The translations under genes and the position numbers were made by a program. Shown piece after piece: positions 55,801 to 56,811 of a stretch of 64,000 nt of DNA. Each line of letters starts with the position of its first letter. Position 1 is the stretch's first letter. The notes under the pieces were generated by a model that was not told where the DNA came from, made no database searches, and saw only the letters and a list, made by a program, of their open reading frames with translations. Source of the DNA: Hofstenia miamia (Eukaryota > Xenacoelomorpha > Acoela); NCBI GenBank assembly GCA_004352715.1, contig SCFE01000076.1, positions 477,045 to 541,044 on the forward strand, read 5' to 3'.

Positions 55801-56707
55801 TAACTCAAAGTACGGTTGGGATTATTCTGTCCCAACGGACAAATAAGAATTAATTGTAGCATATATTGTGAACCTAACACAATATAAACTTATTATAACA
55901 TAAATATAGAATGCTTACCTCATTAGAAATGCAGATCTACAAGAAATTAACTTTAGAAGTATGTATAAATAATGAAAATGTACTTTGCTAGACGCAAACA
56001 CCCCGACGTGACTATGTTCAGCGCATAACTGAAATGCAACAATGCGGTAAAATTGGTTTTATCGTACAGCTGGATCCCTAATTTTTCCCATCCCAAGCCA
56101 TTATAAACGTTTAAAATTGATTTTAGTATTTGGAAAATGTTCTTGGGACCTATATGTCCCATTAGGACCGAAAGGGTTAACCCAATCCAGGTGAATAAAC
56201 TATTATTTCCTAACTAGTAATAAAATCGGCGTATTTTTGCGGAAATTTTAATTAATACATTTTTTATTAAACTGAATTACAGTTATCCATTAGTACTATT
56301 TAATTTCAGATTTATCATATTTGGCCAAAATTCTTTGGTCTCACTCAAAATTCGTATTGACCATTCTTTTAAATCATGTATATTTGTTTAGAACAGAGCT
56401 AAGTGCATCATCTTGCAGTGAAAACCTTAGTATTCAATCAAATGCACTACACACATTTTATGGTGGCTCCGTCATGAGAATCATGTCTAGAAATACTTTC
56501 ATCACTTCTTCGAACTCAGTGAAAGCCGCCATATTCGATGAAGCCTCAGAATCCATCGGCATTTGGGATTGTACCACTGGTAACAGAACCCAGCAAATTA
56601 GAACAGGAGAATGCTTATATGAAATCTGTCCATTTACCACTACATCAGGAACACATTATTTGGCTGGTCTCGGTGATTCTTCAGTAAAGCTGTTAAAAAG
56701 TGTTTAA
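6518..56707 (+). CDS. RFWD3: RFWD3, RING-finger and WD40 E3 ubiquitin ligase (7 exons, 528 aa)
   Basis: Seven exons join to 1587 nt, an exact open frame of 528 codons plus stop, with every splice phase matching (1,0,0,2,0,2). Residues 1-56 are acidic and Ser-rich. A RING finger spans about 63-107 (CSIC, CGH, CPTC). A coiled coil with Glu/Lys/Leu heptads lies at about 125-185. From about 200 to the end the protein aligns with the WD40-like half of animal RFWD3, including GGFGVK, YDIRS and GIWD blocks. In vertebrates RFWD3 ubiquitylates RPA and RAD51 at stalled forks and crosslinks, in the nucleus. At 528 aa it is shorter than the roughly 770-aa human protein, mainly through the N-terminus. The last intron is about 38.7 kb and transposon-filled. 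ATG 6518 is chosen as the first in-frame Met. Domain order and alignment are clear; exact splice sites are read by eye. Confidence 0.88.
6687..7757 (+). other. RFWD3 intron 1
   Basis: GT donor at 6687 and AG acceptor at 7756-7757 (TTTCATTTAG). AT-rich with a short TA run around 7064-7080 and no recognisable gene. The ORF over 7544-7757 is just the upstream extension of the RING exon frame. Confidence 0.7.
7758..7924 (+). CDS. RFWD3: RFWD3 exon 2 (RING finger)
   Basis: Starts with AT, completing a GAT Asp codon with the last G of exon 1, and ends at AAG/GTAATT in phase 0. It carries the whole RING finger: C63, C66, C83, H85, C91, C104, C107 and the NKKAK block that follows. The CGHIFG stretch has Gly where most RING fingers have a Cys. 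I recall the same CGH-x-FG pattern in human RFWD3, which supports the family call. Confidence 0.9.
7925..8694 (+). other. RFWD3 intron 2
   Basis: Bounded by GTAATT and a TTTAG acceptor. No gene. A partly open stretch at about 8011-8145 ends in stops and lacks fit to the protein family. A TTTAGTTTGCGGGAGA string there echoes the real acceptor at 8691-8702, probably by chance. Confidence 0.7.
8695..8877 (+). CDS. RFWD3: RFWD3 exon 3 (post-RING linker and coiled coil)
   Basis: 61 codons in phase 0 at both ends (acceptor ATTTAG, donor GAG/GTAAAT). The start reads DIRIIYTRNLKVLDTAERDR, which matches the post-RING segment of RFWD3 proteins (a DI..LYAR.L..LDT pattern), then becomes a heptad-rich Glu/Lys/Leu coiled coil. 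Confidence 0.88.
8878..9219 (+). other. Start of RFWD3 intron 3
   Basis: GT donor of exon 3 followed by T-rich intronic DNA and the AT microsatellite. No gene seen before the hAT terminus at 9220. Confidence 0.7.
9132..9181. repeat. (AT)n microsatellite, about 25 units
   Basis: Uninterrupted alternating A and T for 50 bases in intron 3 of RFWD3. Such a tract is length-polymorphic and can form cruciform structures. Confidence 0.95.
9220..11770 (-). mobile_element. Decayed hAT element, ZMYM/DUF4371 type
   Basis: The left end CAGTGGCGTACGGGC at 9220 is a classic hAT terminus. Behind it lies a - strand hAT transposase with many frameshifts. The right end is not certain. The intact Tc1 at 12075 lies just beyond the 5' coding part, and a possible degenerate terminus (GACGCTACTG ending at 13476) would put that Tc1 inside the hAT. 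I could not find a convincing 8-bp target duplication. Confidence 0.6.
9330..11765 (-). pseudogene. hAT transposase pseudogene (DUF4371/ZMYM1-like)
   Basis: Read on - from 11.7 kb down. About 10.40-10.56 kb holds the GQAYDNAASMAGH block with a following CxxC-like PC, the signature of the DUF4371 RNase-H region in ZMYM-like hAT transposases. The 9494-9886 frame is the helical C-terminal part. At 9.40-9.50 kb a FSKLKL-type stretch and a downstream RLRNLA... motif form the hAT dimerisation domain. At least four frame changes separate these parts, so no full protein can be made. The parts are recognised by motif order; boundaries are approximate. Confidence 0.65.
12075..13434 (-). mobile_element. 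Intact Tc1-type transposon (1360 bp)
   Basis: Starts CAGTGCCGGTCAGCAAGTTT and ends with the near-perfect reverse complement (one small difference in about 27 bp). It is flanked by TA at 12073-12074 and 13435-13436, the Tc1/mariner target duplication. It contains one uninterrupted transposase gene on -. It sits in RFWD3 intron 3, antisense to the host gene. The structural completeness suggests a recent insertion. Confidence 0.95.
12245..13264 (-). CDS. Tc1 transposase, DD34E, uninterrupted (339 aa)
   Basis: Cut-and-paste DNA transposase. Residues 1-110 form the paired-like DNA-binding region: a first helix-turn-helix at about 18-43 (EIADIVGVSRSTV) and a second part with the GHNK.FNDRD block. 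The DDE catalytic domain has D151 (WTDET), D241 (QKDNATCH) and E276 (DLNPIENMW), with 34 residues between the last two, the DD34E spacing of the Tc1 family. 339 aa is the usual full length. There is no stop or frameshift and the ATG lies just inside the 3' terminal repeat. It is closely related to the transposase at 37967-38989. Whether it is active cannot be seen from sequence alone. Confidence 0.95.
   Translation of the reverse strand: MDQREKQRLQIVTPADNTTKNHQEIADIVGVSRSTVVRVLQRYHETGDYSRYENCGGHNKIFNDRDIRHIPNLELASPKATAHDIKTQLCGAVGDVSDMTMRRALNEAGFKTRKPVPKPLLTESHKERKLQWAIEHRSWNLDQWKRVIWTDETMIHMNTCSTKFVRVIDGHSLTEDHYKLTVKFPTKVMIWACFSWNGPGRVHVVEGHLNTDEYIEKIIHSRIIPQLHEWYPQGDGIIQKDNATCHVSKKSKAALIDLDITTMVWPPQSPDLNPIENMWAIVKARIGNNNVTTKQGIISTFLRIWYHDNDIQDVCKKLVESMPSSIEAVIKSKGGNTHY
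13435..13783. other. Intronic DNA between Tc1 and hAT relic
   Basis: AT-rich, no gene. Around 13450-13476 a sequence resembles the end of a degenerate hAT terminus (ACGCTACTG), the possible far end of the element that starts at 9220. Confidence 0.4.
13784..14990 (+). mobile_element. BED-finger hAT relic
   Basis: Two hAT-like starts occur on +: CAGTGGCGGAGCGTGG at 13784 and CAGAGATGGATAATC at about 14155. The latter is followed by repeated GATCCG strings (14190-14275), a subterminal pattern seen in several hAT groups. From about 14340 the + strand reads as a BED zinc finger (W-T-Y-F-like start, then ICKLCNN). The following 450 bp give only broken helical fragments. The element is heavily decayed and has no identifiable right end. 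Confidence 0.45.
15040..15250 (+). repeat. Dispersed repeat R1, copy 1
   Basis: Shares GGCTGCGTGTTGTGCACATG, GCTTGTCTGGTTTAC and a CTAAAATAGTCTAA block, in the same order and spacing, with copies at 29160-29590 and 32280-32560. About 200 bp align here. It has no ORF. The copy at 29160 lies within a hAT element, so R1 may be part of a hAT non-coding region. Confidence 0.7.
15541..15611. repeat. 71-bp imperfect inverted repeat (hairpin)
   Basis: Inner arms of 15 nt, 15556-15570 and 15577-15591 (GTGGATGTCGCAATA against TATTGCGACATTCAC), differ at one pair and are separated by 6 nt. Outer arms AATGTCTA and TAGACATT pair at 15541-15548 and 15604-15611. It could be a tiny foldback element or a structured intronic RNA; nothing else identifies it. 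Confidence 0.7.
15963..16198 (+). CDS. RFWD3: RFWD3 exon 4 (end of coiled coil, start of WD40 region)
   Basis: Acceptor TTTGTAG, donor TTCAAG/GTAGTT, leaving two nt (phase 2). It continues the coiled coil (LDRVSNLKHQVE), then a basic linker and the first strand pair of the propeller with the GGFGVKKY block, which corresponds to an LPGFGVK-type segment in vertebrate RFWD3. Confidence 0.88.
16291..16314. repeat. (TA)n microsatellite
   Basis: Twelve TA units in intron 4, bordering the possible MITE at 16315-16569. Confidence 0.9.
16315..16569. mobile_element. Possible MITE in RFWD3 intron 4
   Basis: Between two TA runs, the left part begins CTCCCTCCATGTATTTTT. The right part, reverse-complemented, gives CTCCCTCTAGGTTGTATG followed by a T-run. 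This short imperfect inverted repeat with TA flanks fits a mariner-type MITE of about 255 bp. There is no coding content and the evidence is weak. Confidence 0.3.
16626..16869 (+). CDS. RFWD3: RFWD3 exon 5 (WD40 repeats)
   Basis: Acceptor ATGTTTAG followed by T, which completes AG/T (Ser) with exon 4. Donor AAG/GTAATA in phase 0. It encodes WD-type blades with HDAMIRC, GGMDRKL, and a GLSNGTVLVYDIRS block that matches the corresponding blade of RFWD3. The apparent ATG at 16618 is intronic and is not used. Confidence 0.9.
16870..17390 (+). other. RFWD3 intron 5
   Basis: GTAATA donor, GATATTTTAG acceptor. No gene or repeat identified. Confidence 0.75.
17391..17662 (+). CDS. RFWD3: RFWD3 exon 6 (WD40 region)
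   Basis: Starts GAA GCC GTT in phase 0 and reads through LVGSLDGAFFFE, matching the RFWD3 blade with a G-x-L-x-D/E-x-x-F-x-E pattern, to RHIV. The donor GT/GTATTT is chosen because it leaves two nt, exactly what exon 7 needs, and gives the expected junction sequence. Without this splice the frame stops within five codons. Confidence 0.85.
18188..18303 (-). repeat. hAT-like terminus, inverted copy of the 4084 repeat
   Basis: Reverse complement matches 4130-4203 closely (GGGCAGGCCAAT, then GATGAACAGTCTTTTTGTTT). The outer part is a poly-G/N/poly-C tract (18261-18288) with one undetermined base, followed by GCCCCTG, the inverted hAT-type end. Confidence 0.6.
19423..19514 (+). repeat. Degenerate CTGCCTGAAA tandem repeat
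   Basis: About eight imperfect copies of a 10-13 nt unit containing CTGCCT or TGCCTGGAA. It is low complexity and is the only reason the overlapping - strand frame looks open. Confidence 0.6.
21763..22050 (-). pseudogene. P-element/THAP9-like transposase C-terminal fragment
   Basis: The - strand frame reads DRGGLLYPS followed by a helical stretch ending in a His/Asn/Leu-rich segment. The GGL-YPS motif is found near the C-terminus of P-element and THAP9-type transposases. The same pattern (DRGGLIIVS) occurs at 47064-47303. No THAP domain or RNase-H core is present. Family assignment rests on the motif and should be treated as tentative. Confidence 0.4.
22232..22239 (+). repeat. 8-bp target site duplication, left copy (GTCGTAAG)
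   Basis: Identical to 29804-29811. It sits directly outside the hAT terminus CAGGGGCGGATCTAG at 22240, and its partner sits directly outside the hAT terminus ending CCACTG at 29803. Eight bases is the hAT duplication length. Confidence 0.8.
22600..24776 (-). pseudogene. hAT transposase pseudogene, TTF-type zinc finger plus DUF4371
   Basis: On -, from 24776: a TTF/ZMYM-type finger region with CFKYSPSFADVICIPCGLLAP (24.4-24.5 kb); a DUF4371 part with GNFRALLQFRIDAGDKV and NATYISKTVQNKL (23.9-24.1 kb); GQGYDGTATMSGH and YVHCSSHTLNLV (about 23.57-23.70 kb); a long helical part (23084-23578); and the dimerisation motif TAERSFSTMNLIKNYLR...MSEDRLSSLALM at 22.6-22.8 kb. This is the full domain order of ZMYM1-like hAT transposases, but stops and frameshifts lie between the blocks. 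It is the best preserved of the two copies of this type in the window. Confidence 0.8.
25440..25600 (+). repeat. Weak match to repeat R1
   Basis: GTAAACCATTTACTTGTTGGGATCCTTTTGTG-type sequence resembles the distal part of R1 at 29510-29590 (GTAAACCAT...GGTTGGGATTACTTTTGTGG). If real, elements A and B share non-coding sequence near the same end of each element. Confidence 0.4.
26090..27176 (-). pseudogene. hAT transposase pseudogene (BED-type family), cut by a Tc1 insertion
   Basis: On - from the Tc1 junction: ISRNTLAKYI, the IIIDGWT block (first catalytic Asp region), LVADNCSVNK with GCASHRFNL (second Asp region and conserved His), TTRWTSVYSMVERY, then a helical part. After one stop at 26155 comes the dimerisation block MVPKSNIVERRFSAASL at 26.10-26.15 kb. 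Stops interrupt the frame at 26890, 26155 and in the tail. The N-terminus is separated from the rest by the Tc1 at 27177-28512; a short open piece at 28.52-28.56 kb may belong to it. It resembles the hAT transposases often annotated as zinc finger BED proteins. Confidence 0.8.
27177..28512 (-). mobile_element. Decayed Tc1-type element nested in hAT B (1336 bp)
   Basis: Starts CAGTGCGTGCCAGCAAGTTT. The right end inverted is the same except that the outermost CAG has become AAG. TA lies on both sides (27175-27176, 28513-28514). The terminal sequence shares the GCAAGTT core with the intact Tc1 elements at 12075 and 37819, indicating sibling families. Confidence 0.88.
27300..28344 (-). pseudogene. 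Tc1 transposase pseudogene
   Basis: The N-terminal part 28081-28344 is intact: MNYTMNERERKRVEVLTLFK, a helix-turn-helix with LEISTIVGLNQSSVSRI, and the S-KITDRDLRHM block. The first catalytic Asp lies in LFSDETMINV (27.9 kb). The second catalytic region and the DLTP/NPIENLW-like region (27.48-27.63 kb) are readable only across frameshifts. At least three frame changes make it non-functional. Confidence 0.8.
28513..29159. other. 5' part of hAT element B
   Basis: Between the nested Tc1 and repeat R1. On - there is a short open piece (ENREFPFCEKERV) just beside the Tc1 junction that could be the hAT N-terminus or an exon with a GTACGTAAG donor-like site. Otherwise nothing is recognisable. Confidence 0.35.
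29160..29590 (+). repeat. Dispersed repeat R1, copy 2
   Basis: The longest copy. It contains the AGAAACTGTGTTTCTCGTTGG start, GGCTGCGTGTTGTGCACATG, CTTGTCTGGTTTACTGCTAC, then a distal part GCTAGCAACAAAGCAAA...GTTGATTTGG shared with 32450-32490. It lies inside hAT element B. Confidence 0.75.
29804..29811 (+). repeat. 8-bp target site duplication, right copy (GTCGTAAG)
   Basis: Perfect match to 22232-22239. See the hAT pair A and B. Confidence 0.8.
29812..32279. other. Intronic DNA without recognisable genes
   Basis: AT-rich sequence with a TA microsatellite at 31779-31814 and a CCCTAA/AACCCT-like stretch after it (31820-31905). Both flank a 61-codon - strand ORF that is low complexity. Nothing is assignable. 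Confidence 0.5.
31779..31814. repeat. (TA)n microsatellite, 18 units
   Basis: Uninterrupted TA alternation within RFWD3 intron 6. Confidence 0.95.
32280..32560 (+). repeat. Dispersed repeat R1, copy 3
   Basis: Aligns with 29260-29560: CAGGCTCATAAATAC, a GCGCACATGACACTG block, CTTGTCTGATTTACTGCTGC, CTAAAATTATGC and GCAAAGCAAACTTATAATG, in order. It ends close to the hAT relic that begins at about 32632. Confidence 0.7.
32640..33062 (-). pseudogene. hAT transposase pseudogene, C-terminal part
   Basis: On -, the piece adjoining the Tc1 reads FREFADIRSVNIIPETQTKL and ends in a FSVFGSF block at about 32.78 kb, the conserved ER-FS dimerisation region of hAT transposases. Several stops interrupt it. 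Its other half lies at 34.45-35.45 kb beyond the Tc1. Confidence 0.6.
33063..34450 (-). mobile_element. Tc1-type element, lightly decayed (1388 bp)
   Basis: Starts CAGGGGTCGACAAAATTATA and ends with the reverse complement, with one mismatch in 25 bp. TA flanks lie at 33061-33062 and 34451-34452. It is inserted into the hAT relic. Its termini differ from the GCAAGTT-type Tc1 elements, so it is a separate family. Confidence 0.93.
33221..34230 (-). pseudogene. Tc1 transposase with one frame break
   Basis: The N-terminal half (start MPNKRREVSKLKRSQ, ATG at about 34230) has a helix-turn-helix EIAEAVGVSRPTVTKIL, a GRPKKTSDRDD linker and the first catalytic Asp in VMFSDV. Just after it a small deletion shifts the frame near 33765 and removes the usual DES motif. 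The C-terminal half (33221-33667) is open: VWGCFS, catalytic Asp in FQHDNAPYL, and NPIENLW with 34 residues between, then PRRIEQTI near the end. It appears to be a single-lesion copy, not functional as assembled; a sequencing error is possible. Confidence 0.85.
34451..35453 (-). pseudogene. hAT transposase pseudogene, N-terminal part
   Basis: On -: a zinc-finger piece with IVFCDKCSSTF and a following His block, the spacing used by CGBP1-like hAT proteins; then degraded sequence; then AYNVVRLSAELSVKYKDVNK and LTRWGTRLG (34.55-34.76 kb), the conserved TRWGT motif. The same family motifs appear in the copy at 40.9-42.5 kb. Multiple stops. Confidence 0.6.
35574..36147 (-). mobile_element. Deletion derivative of a DD41D mariner (574 bp)
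   Basis: Starts CAGTCTGTTCCATAAGTTAC and ends with the inverted version (CAGTATGTCCCAAAAGTTAC when reversed). TA is on both sides (35572-35573, 36148-36149). It is too short to encode a full transposase and keeps only the C-terminal third, so it could move only with help in trans. Confidence 0.9.
35700..36080 (-). pseudogene. Mariner DD41D transposase, C-terminal third
   Basis: The frame is open from about LRDEFIPAL to the stop. The second catalytic Asp is in FQKDGAPAHTA and the third in SPDLSPCDNALWG, with 41 residues between them, the DD41D spacing reported for the rosa-type branch of Tc1/mariner. The N-terminal helix-turn-helix and first Asp have been deleted. The open frame suggests a fairly young deletion. 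Confidence 0.8.
36148..37791. other. Intronic DNA with duplicated ATGCATT-rich unit
   Basis: No gene. Two copies of a roughly 28-nt unit occur at 36841-36870 and 36933-36962 (TGCATTGTC, AATGCATTAAAA, then CATAC). Several further ATGCAT/GCATGTAA strings follow to about 37230. Otherwise AT-rich. Confidence 0.5.
37792..37818. repeat. (TA)n microsatellite, left of a Tc1 insertion
   Basis: TA run that continues on the other side of the Tc1 element (39225-39242). The element inserted into a pre-existing TA tract. Confidence 0.9.
37819..39224 (-). mobile_element. Intact Tc1-type transposon inside a TA microsatellite (1406 bp)
   Basis: Starts CAGTCTACGACAGCAAGTTG and ends with its reverse complement, with only two or three differences in about 31 bp. 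TA is on both sides. It encodes one uninterrupted transposase on -, antisense to RFWD3. With 12075-13434 it is one of two structurally complete DNA transposons in the window. Confidence 0.95.
37967..38989 (-). CDS. Tc1 transposase, DD34E, uninterrupted (340 aa)
   Basis: Starts at ATG 38989 (MADSKNDLRLKI); the frame also opens four codons earlier at a TTG, which is not a credible animal start. A helix-turn-helix lies at about 20-45 (EIADDLQVSQSMV), with a GHNKHFNDRDLRRI block at 60-73. Catalytic residues are D152 (FSDET), D242 (MQDNAPCH) and E277 (NPIENLW), with 34 residues between the last two. The C-terminal SMPDRIEAVI matches other Tc1 transposases. Full length and no lesions. It resembles the 12245-13264 protein in every block but is clearly a different family. 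It would cut and rejoin its own ends in the nucleus; activity is untested. Confidence 0.95.
   Translation of the reverse strand: MADSKNDLRLKIVTLFEHTSKSQREIADDLQVSQSMVAKVIKDFKERATHLTNYGNCDGHNKHFNDRDLRRIKTLSKKNPRADAAEIQRHLGRSGDCSVRTMQRALVRLNIKAVKPYRRPFLSEDHAAKRLEWARSHRNWTTEEWRNVIFSDETIIRIQDNCPLYVRVIGVEPLTPSHYNLSRKHPTQVQFWACFSYHGTGRASVVEGNMNSAAYIEKILDGRLIHQLQEWYPNGEGIFMQDNAPCHKSKVVMQHFARQHIQVLPWPACSPEINPIENLWSIVKRRVKVLEPKTKNDLIKGFIHVWNRDDEIQQMCQNLVGSMPDRIEAVIAANGWQTRY
39225..39242. repeat. (TA)n microsatellite, right of the Tc1 insertion
   Basis: Continuation of the TA tract at 37792-37818. Confidence 0.9.
39590..40670 (-). pseudogene. Unrecognised split gene or gene fragment
   Basis: On - there is a series of open pieces separated by AG/GT-like sites. 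Piece 1, 40658-40470, has an ATG and MFALCKFASETGFIEFEDIS...YGGFAVTE. Piece 2, about 40401-40350, begins after a TTATTTGCAG acceptor, with SMSDEISTADEA before GTAGGT. Piece 3, about 40050-39927, begins after TTCTAG and reads LHKDFAEFIQGNEFF...ARRATYWIFK. Piece 4, 39848-39600, begins after GTTTAG and reads CSINGKPSKGQPLESACQAL and beyond. The first piece looks like the short N-terminal module seen before a VVP-type segment in some DUF4806 or BEN-type proteins, but I do not recognise the family. It may be a host gene nested antisense in RFWD3, a retained fragment, or part of a transposon. Exon joins are guesses. Confidence 0.35.
40821..40880 (+). repeat. Triple TTTAGGTAA subterminal repeat
   Basis: Three spaced copies of TTTAGGTAA, two preceded by a T-run, lie just beyond the 3' end of the hAT transposase at 40.9-42.5 kb, after TAGGGCCTG. 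This fits a subterminal transposase-binding region of that hAT, though that is inference. Confidence 0.45.
40901..42450 (-). pseudogene. hAT transposase, CGBP1-like type, nearly complete
   Basis: On -: MGKTKSSVACL, a C2H2-like finger with CFEVVGNQTAMCKVC and a following His, then one stop at 42186. The same frame continues: FLKCNILLLKINNAAW, YFVDDETTDSKQRYV (first catalytic Asp region), then CVEHGLHRVW. A frameshift follows near 41670, and the frame runs on: [40 protein letters not shown], and at the end APITSVDVERSFTKFKHLL, the hAT dimerisation motif. Only two lesions (one stop, one frameshift) separate it from a full-length protein of roughly 510 residues. The family resembles the hAT relatives of CGG triplet repeat-binding protein 1. 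Confidence 0.8.
42523..43760 (-). mobile_element. Mariner element, decayed
   Basis: A likely left end GGGTGTTCTGAAAGTTCTGG lies at 42523. The transposase pseudogene fills the rest. I could not find the matching right terminal repeat, so the right limit is only where the coding part ends. Confidence 0.6.
42600..43726 (-). pseudogene. Mariner transposase pseudogene, DD34D
   Basis: On -: RFLWKEGASGIETTRRL and a helix-turn-helix with AVYKWLNRF (43.5-43.7 kb); a GRPATTR linker; ITIRELASVSEIATTQVH (second HTH); IVTVDETCLPF (first Asp); VFWDCDGIILINYLEKG; LQDNAKPHTA (second Asp); PHPP then a stop followed by SPDLAPSDFYLF (third Asp), with 34 residues between the last two; and a C-terminal GRIH block near 42.65 kb. 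Stops at 43496, 43181, 43123 and 42851 break it. The order and spacing are those of mariner elements. Confidence 0.88.
43761..44750. other. Intronic DNA between two mariner elements
   Basis: AT-rich. A - strand ORF at 44112-44312 has an acidic Ser/Glu-rich end (SESESVEDFEESEND), which resembles the acidic N-termini of piggyBac transposases or of a host exon but has no other support. Nothing else is recognisable. Confidence 0.4.
44753..45960 (-). mobile_element. Mariner-type element, second family, decayed
   Basis: The coding region runs on - from ATG 45900 to a stop at 44852. A T/A-rich sequence GGCTCCGCAAAAAAAACTTCG at 44757 may be part of the left terminus. I did not find the matching right end. 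Confidence 0.6.
44852..45900 (-). pseudogene. Mariner-type transposase pseudogene, D..DD34D
   Basis: On -: MAEADFRQDQLYVFIDTLQ (N-terminus at 45900); after a frame change, GEDNVISIRPIQQVANEFS and GRPRTSTSPENVELIRELI; a second frame change; then HELTEQNKETRVECCQTML, IVIDEKWVYFRDIPAKENN (first Asp), KVLVILASNYSKSMHYLEVL; a further break at 45200; then VQQDNARPHVVRSV (second Asp) and NLMDRFLFRNYE (third Asp), 34 residues apart, ending RVIDANGNYVQ. About four frame changes. This family is different from the mariner at 42.6-43.7 kb. Confidence 0.85.
45961..46980. other. Intronic DNA, no recognisable gene
   Basis: AT-rich. A stretch at 46643-46690 (GTTGTCCCATAAAAAACTGC) looks like a mariner-type terminus without a partner. 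Otherwise nothing is assignable. Confidence 0.45.
46980..47661 (-). pseudogene. P-element-like transposase, deletion derivative
   Basis: On - from 47661: LRFALLVKFTSSDSYSIMR, LPNERLLRRLCSQSLDESAL, then CILCFDEMYLHRE, the region around the first catalytic Asp (FDEM) of P-element and THAP9-type transposases. Almost directly afterwards comes AAYTATGFPL and DRGGLIIVSDDLFE, motifs that normally lie hundreds of residues later near the C-terminus. An internal deletion therefore joins the two. The + strand ORF over 47071-47469 is a shadow. The assignment is from motif order only. Confidence 0.5.
47662..48779. other. Intronic DNA, no recognisable gene
   Basis: Nothing assignable apart from a short TA run near 47818-47828. 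Confidence 0.45.
48780..49850 (-). mobile_element. LINE fragment, reverse transcriptase part
   Basis: A - strand reverse-transcriptase fragment with low-complexity AATTTCAATTT-type DNA (48783-48840) at its 3' side. The 5' part, including any endonuclease, is absent, as expected for a 5'-truncated LINE copy. It resembles CR1/Jockey-type reverse transcriptases. Confidence 0.7.
49092..49809 (-). pseudogene. LINE reverse transcriptase pseudogene
   Basis: The 49618-49809 frame gives the N-terminal palm segment ending LLKKSDITPIYKK. The 49092-49412 frame gives the finger/palm blocks FDILQEKLINYNF, GVPKGTVLGPILFAIFVNDI and YADNTCLI. The catalytic YADD motif is changed to YADN, so this copy could not polymerise even without its frameshifts. 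Between the two parts (49413-49617) the sequence is readable only with frame changes. Confidence 0.8.
49851..50417. other. Intronic DNA, no recognisable gene
   Basis: Two short + strand ORFs (49862-50092 and 50227-50427) lack any domain. The second is the reverse of the piggyBac tail. Nothing else seen. Confidence 0.45.
50418..51780 (-). pseudogene. piggyBac transposase pseudogene 1
   Basis: On -: an acidic N-terminus (DDDSEENSLVESESDCDDVE, 51544-51756) and LLITEFIFN; 51165-51482 with YWSKHSRVALVADHISLNYW and the first catalytic Asp in SVDENTIPYKGKK; a degraded gap; then 50418-50900 with ITAVKWYDNKGVHLASRYLG, RWDNSKKEEVQISCSALV, MDQTDN (equivalent of the GGVD--D block) and a C-terminal LLYRRD. 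This is the usual piggyBac order. Stops and a deletion in the middle make it dead. No TTAA-bounded ends were identified for this copy. Confidence 0.85.
51781..52250. other. Intronic DNA, no recognisable gene
   Basis: AT-rich; nothing assignable. Confidence 0.4.
52272..52740 (-). pseudogene. Unrecognised exon-like open segments
   Basis: On -: an open piece at 52731-52632 follows a TTACTCACAG acceptor-like site and reads LMFSVEIKAVSRHDEQWKGH before GTTAGTG. A second at 52552-52272 follows ATTATTTAG and reads ILPTVEVTLENDVSVHTFNL, then LRYDTEWLGIIPFGQ and RIRGFIPSRHQIGK. Amino-acid composition is balanced, unlike the AT-driven noise around it, so these may be real exons. The two pieces do not join in frame with the obvious sites. 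I recognise no family. Confidence 0.35.
52741..53691. other. Intronic DNA, no recognisable gene
   Basis: A small + strand stretch at about 53097-53260 (FMQDNAPSYAAQIF, then a break and EWPKN, STPLKAVMDYC) looks like a mariner catalytic-region remnant with the second Asp. It is too short to delimit. Otherwise AT-rich. Confidence 0.45.
53097..53260 (+). pseudogene. Short mariner/Tc1 transposase remnant
   Basis: On +, TTTATGCAAGATAATGCACC encodes FMQDNAP, the block around the second catalytic Asp of Tc1/mariner transposases. It is followed by VKFLEWPKNSYSSTPLKAV, which corresponds to the WP-x-SPDLNPIE block with its acidic residues altered. No terminal repeats are visible. An old fragment. Confidence 0.6.
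53696..56176 (-). mobile_element. piggyBac element 2 with TTAA target duplication (2481 bp)
   Basis: The left end CCCTTTCGATCCGAC and the inverted right end CCCTTTCGGTCCTAAT match, and TTAA lies directly outside both (53692-53695, 56177-56180), the hallmark of piggyBac insertion. Subterminal GGGACA/TATCCCA strings recur near both ends (53830-53895, 55790-55840, 56150). It contains a broken transposase on -. It ends only about 215 bp before the last RFWD3 exon. Confidence 0.92.
54240..55457 (-). pseudogene. piggyBac transposase pseudogene 2
   Basis: On -: N-terminus MASKRTLTTEEIEALLQ, acidic Ser-rich region, then after a frame break the FKECIATADITRASSELDIF, TSADEMLIVLGCILVM segment (54934-55257). 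Next comes a jump to IYKGKETEIVEGTIGERVV and CFDRFFTSVNLM (second catalytic Asp region), so roughly 150 residues, including the first catalytic Asp, are missing. Then VGTCMRNRKN, CWKDTKDVAVVSNCH, CPEAVISYNKYMGEVDRSDQ (third Asp region) and LYELDRKSRKWW. It is interrupted by several frameshifts as well as the deletion. Confidence 0.88.
56392..56707 (+). CDS. RFWD3: RFWD3 exon 7 (last exon)
   Basis: Acceptor TTTGTTTAG, first base A completing GT/A (Val) with exon 6. Encodes TELSASSCS, LHTFYGGSVMRIM, GIWDCTTGNRTQQIR and YEICPF, which match the last WD-like blade of RFWD3 (HTF-GG, LLWD and ICPF blocks), and ends SVKLLKSV-stop. Confidence 0.88.
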
Positions 56708-56811
56708 TTTTAAATTTAGTGTCATCGATTTTGTAAAAGAATTTTATGATTTGTATGAGTTAGAATAGAGGATATTTTCGAAGTTCAGAAATATTTTAAC
56801 AGCGTTTTTTA

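Larger units (their letters stand above)
17663..56391 (+). other. RFWD3 intron 6, about 38.7 kb, transposon-filled
   Basis: Donor GTATTT at 17663 and acceptor TTTGTTTAG at 56391. It is dozens of times longer than introns 1, 2, 4 and 5. Contents include P-like, hAT, Tc1, mariner, LINE and piggyBac elements, most with transposase genes on the - strand, antisense to RFWD3. Splicing across it is inferred from phase and protein alignment; no transcript is available here. Confidence 0.75.
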
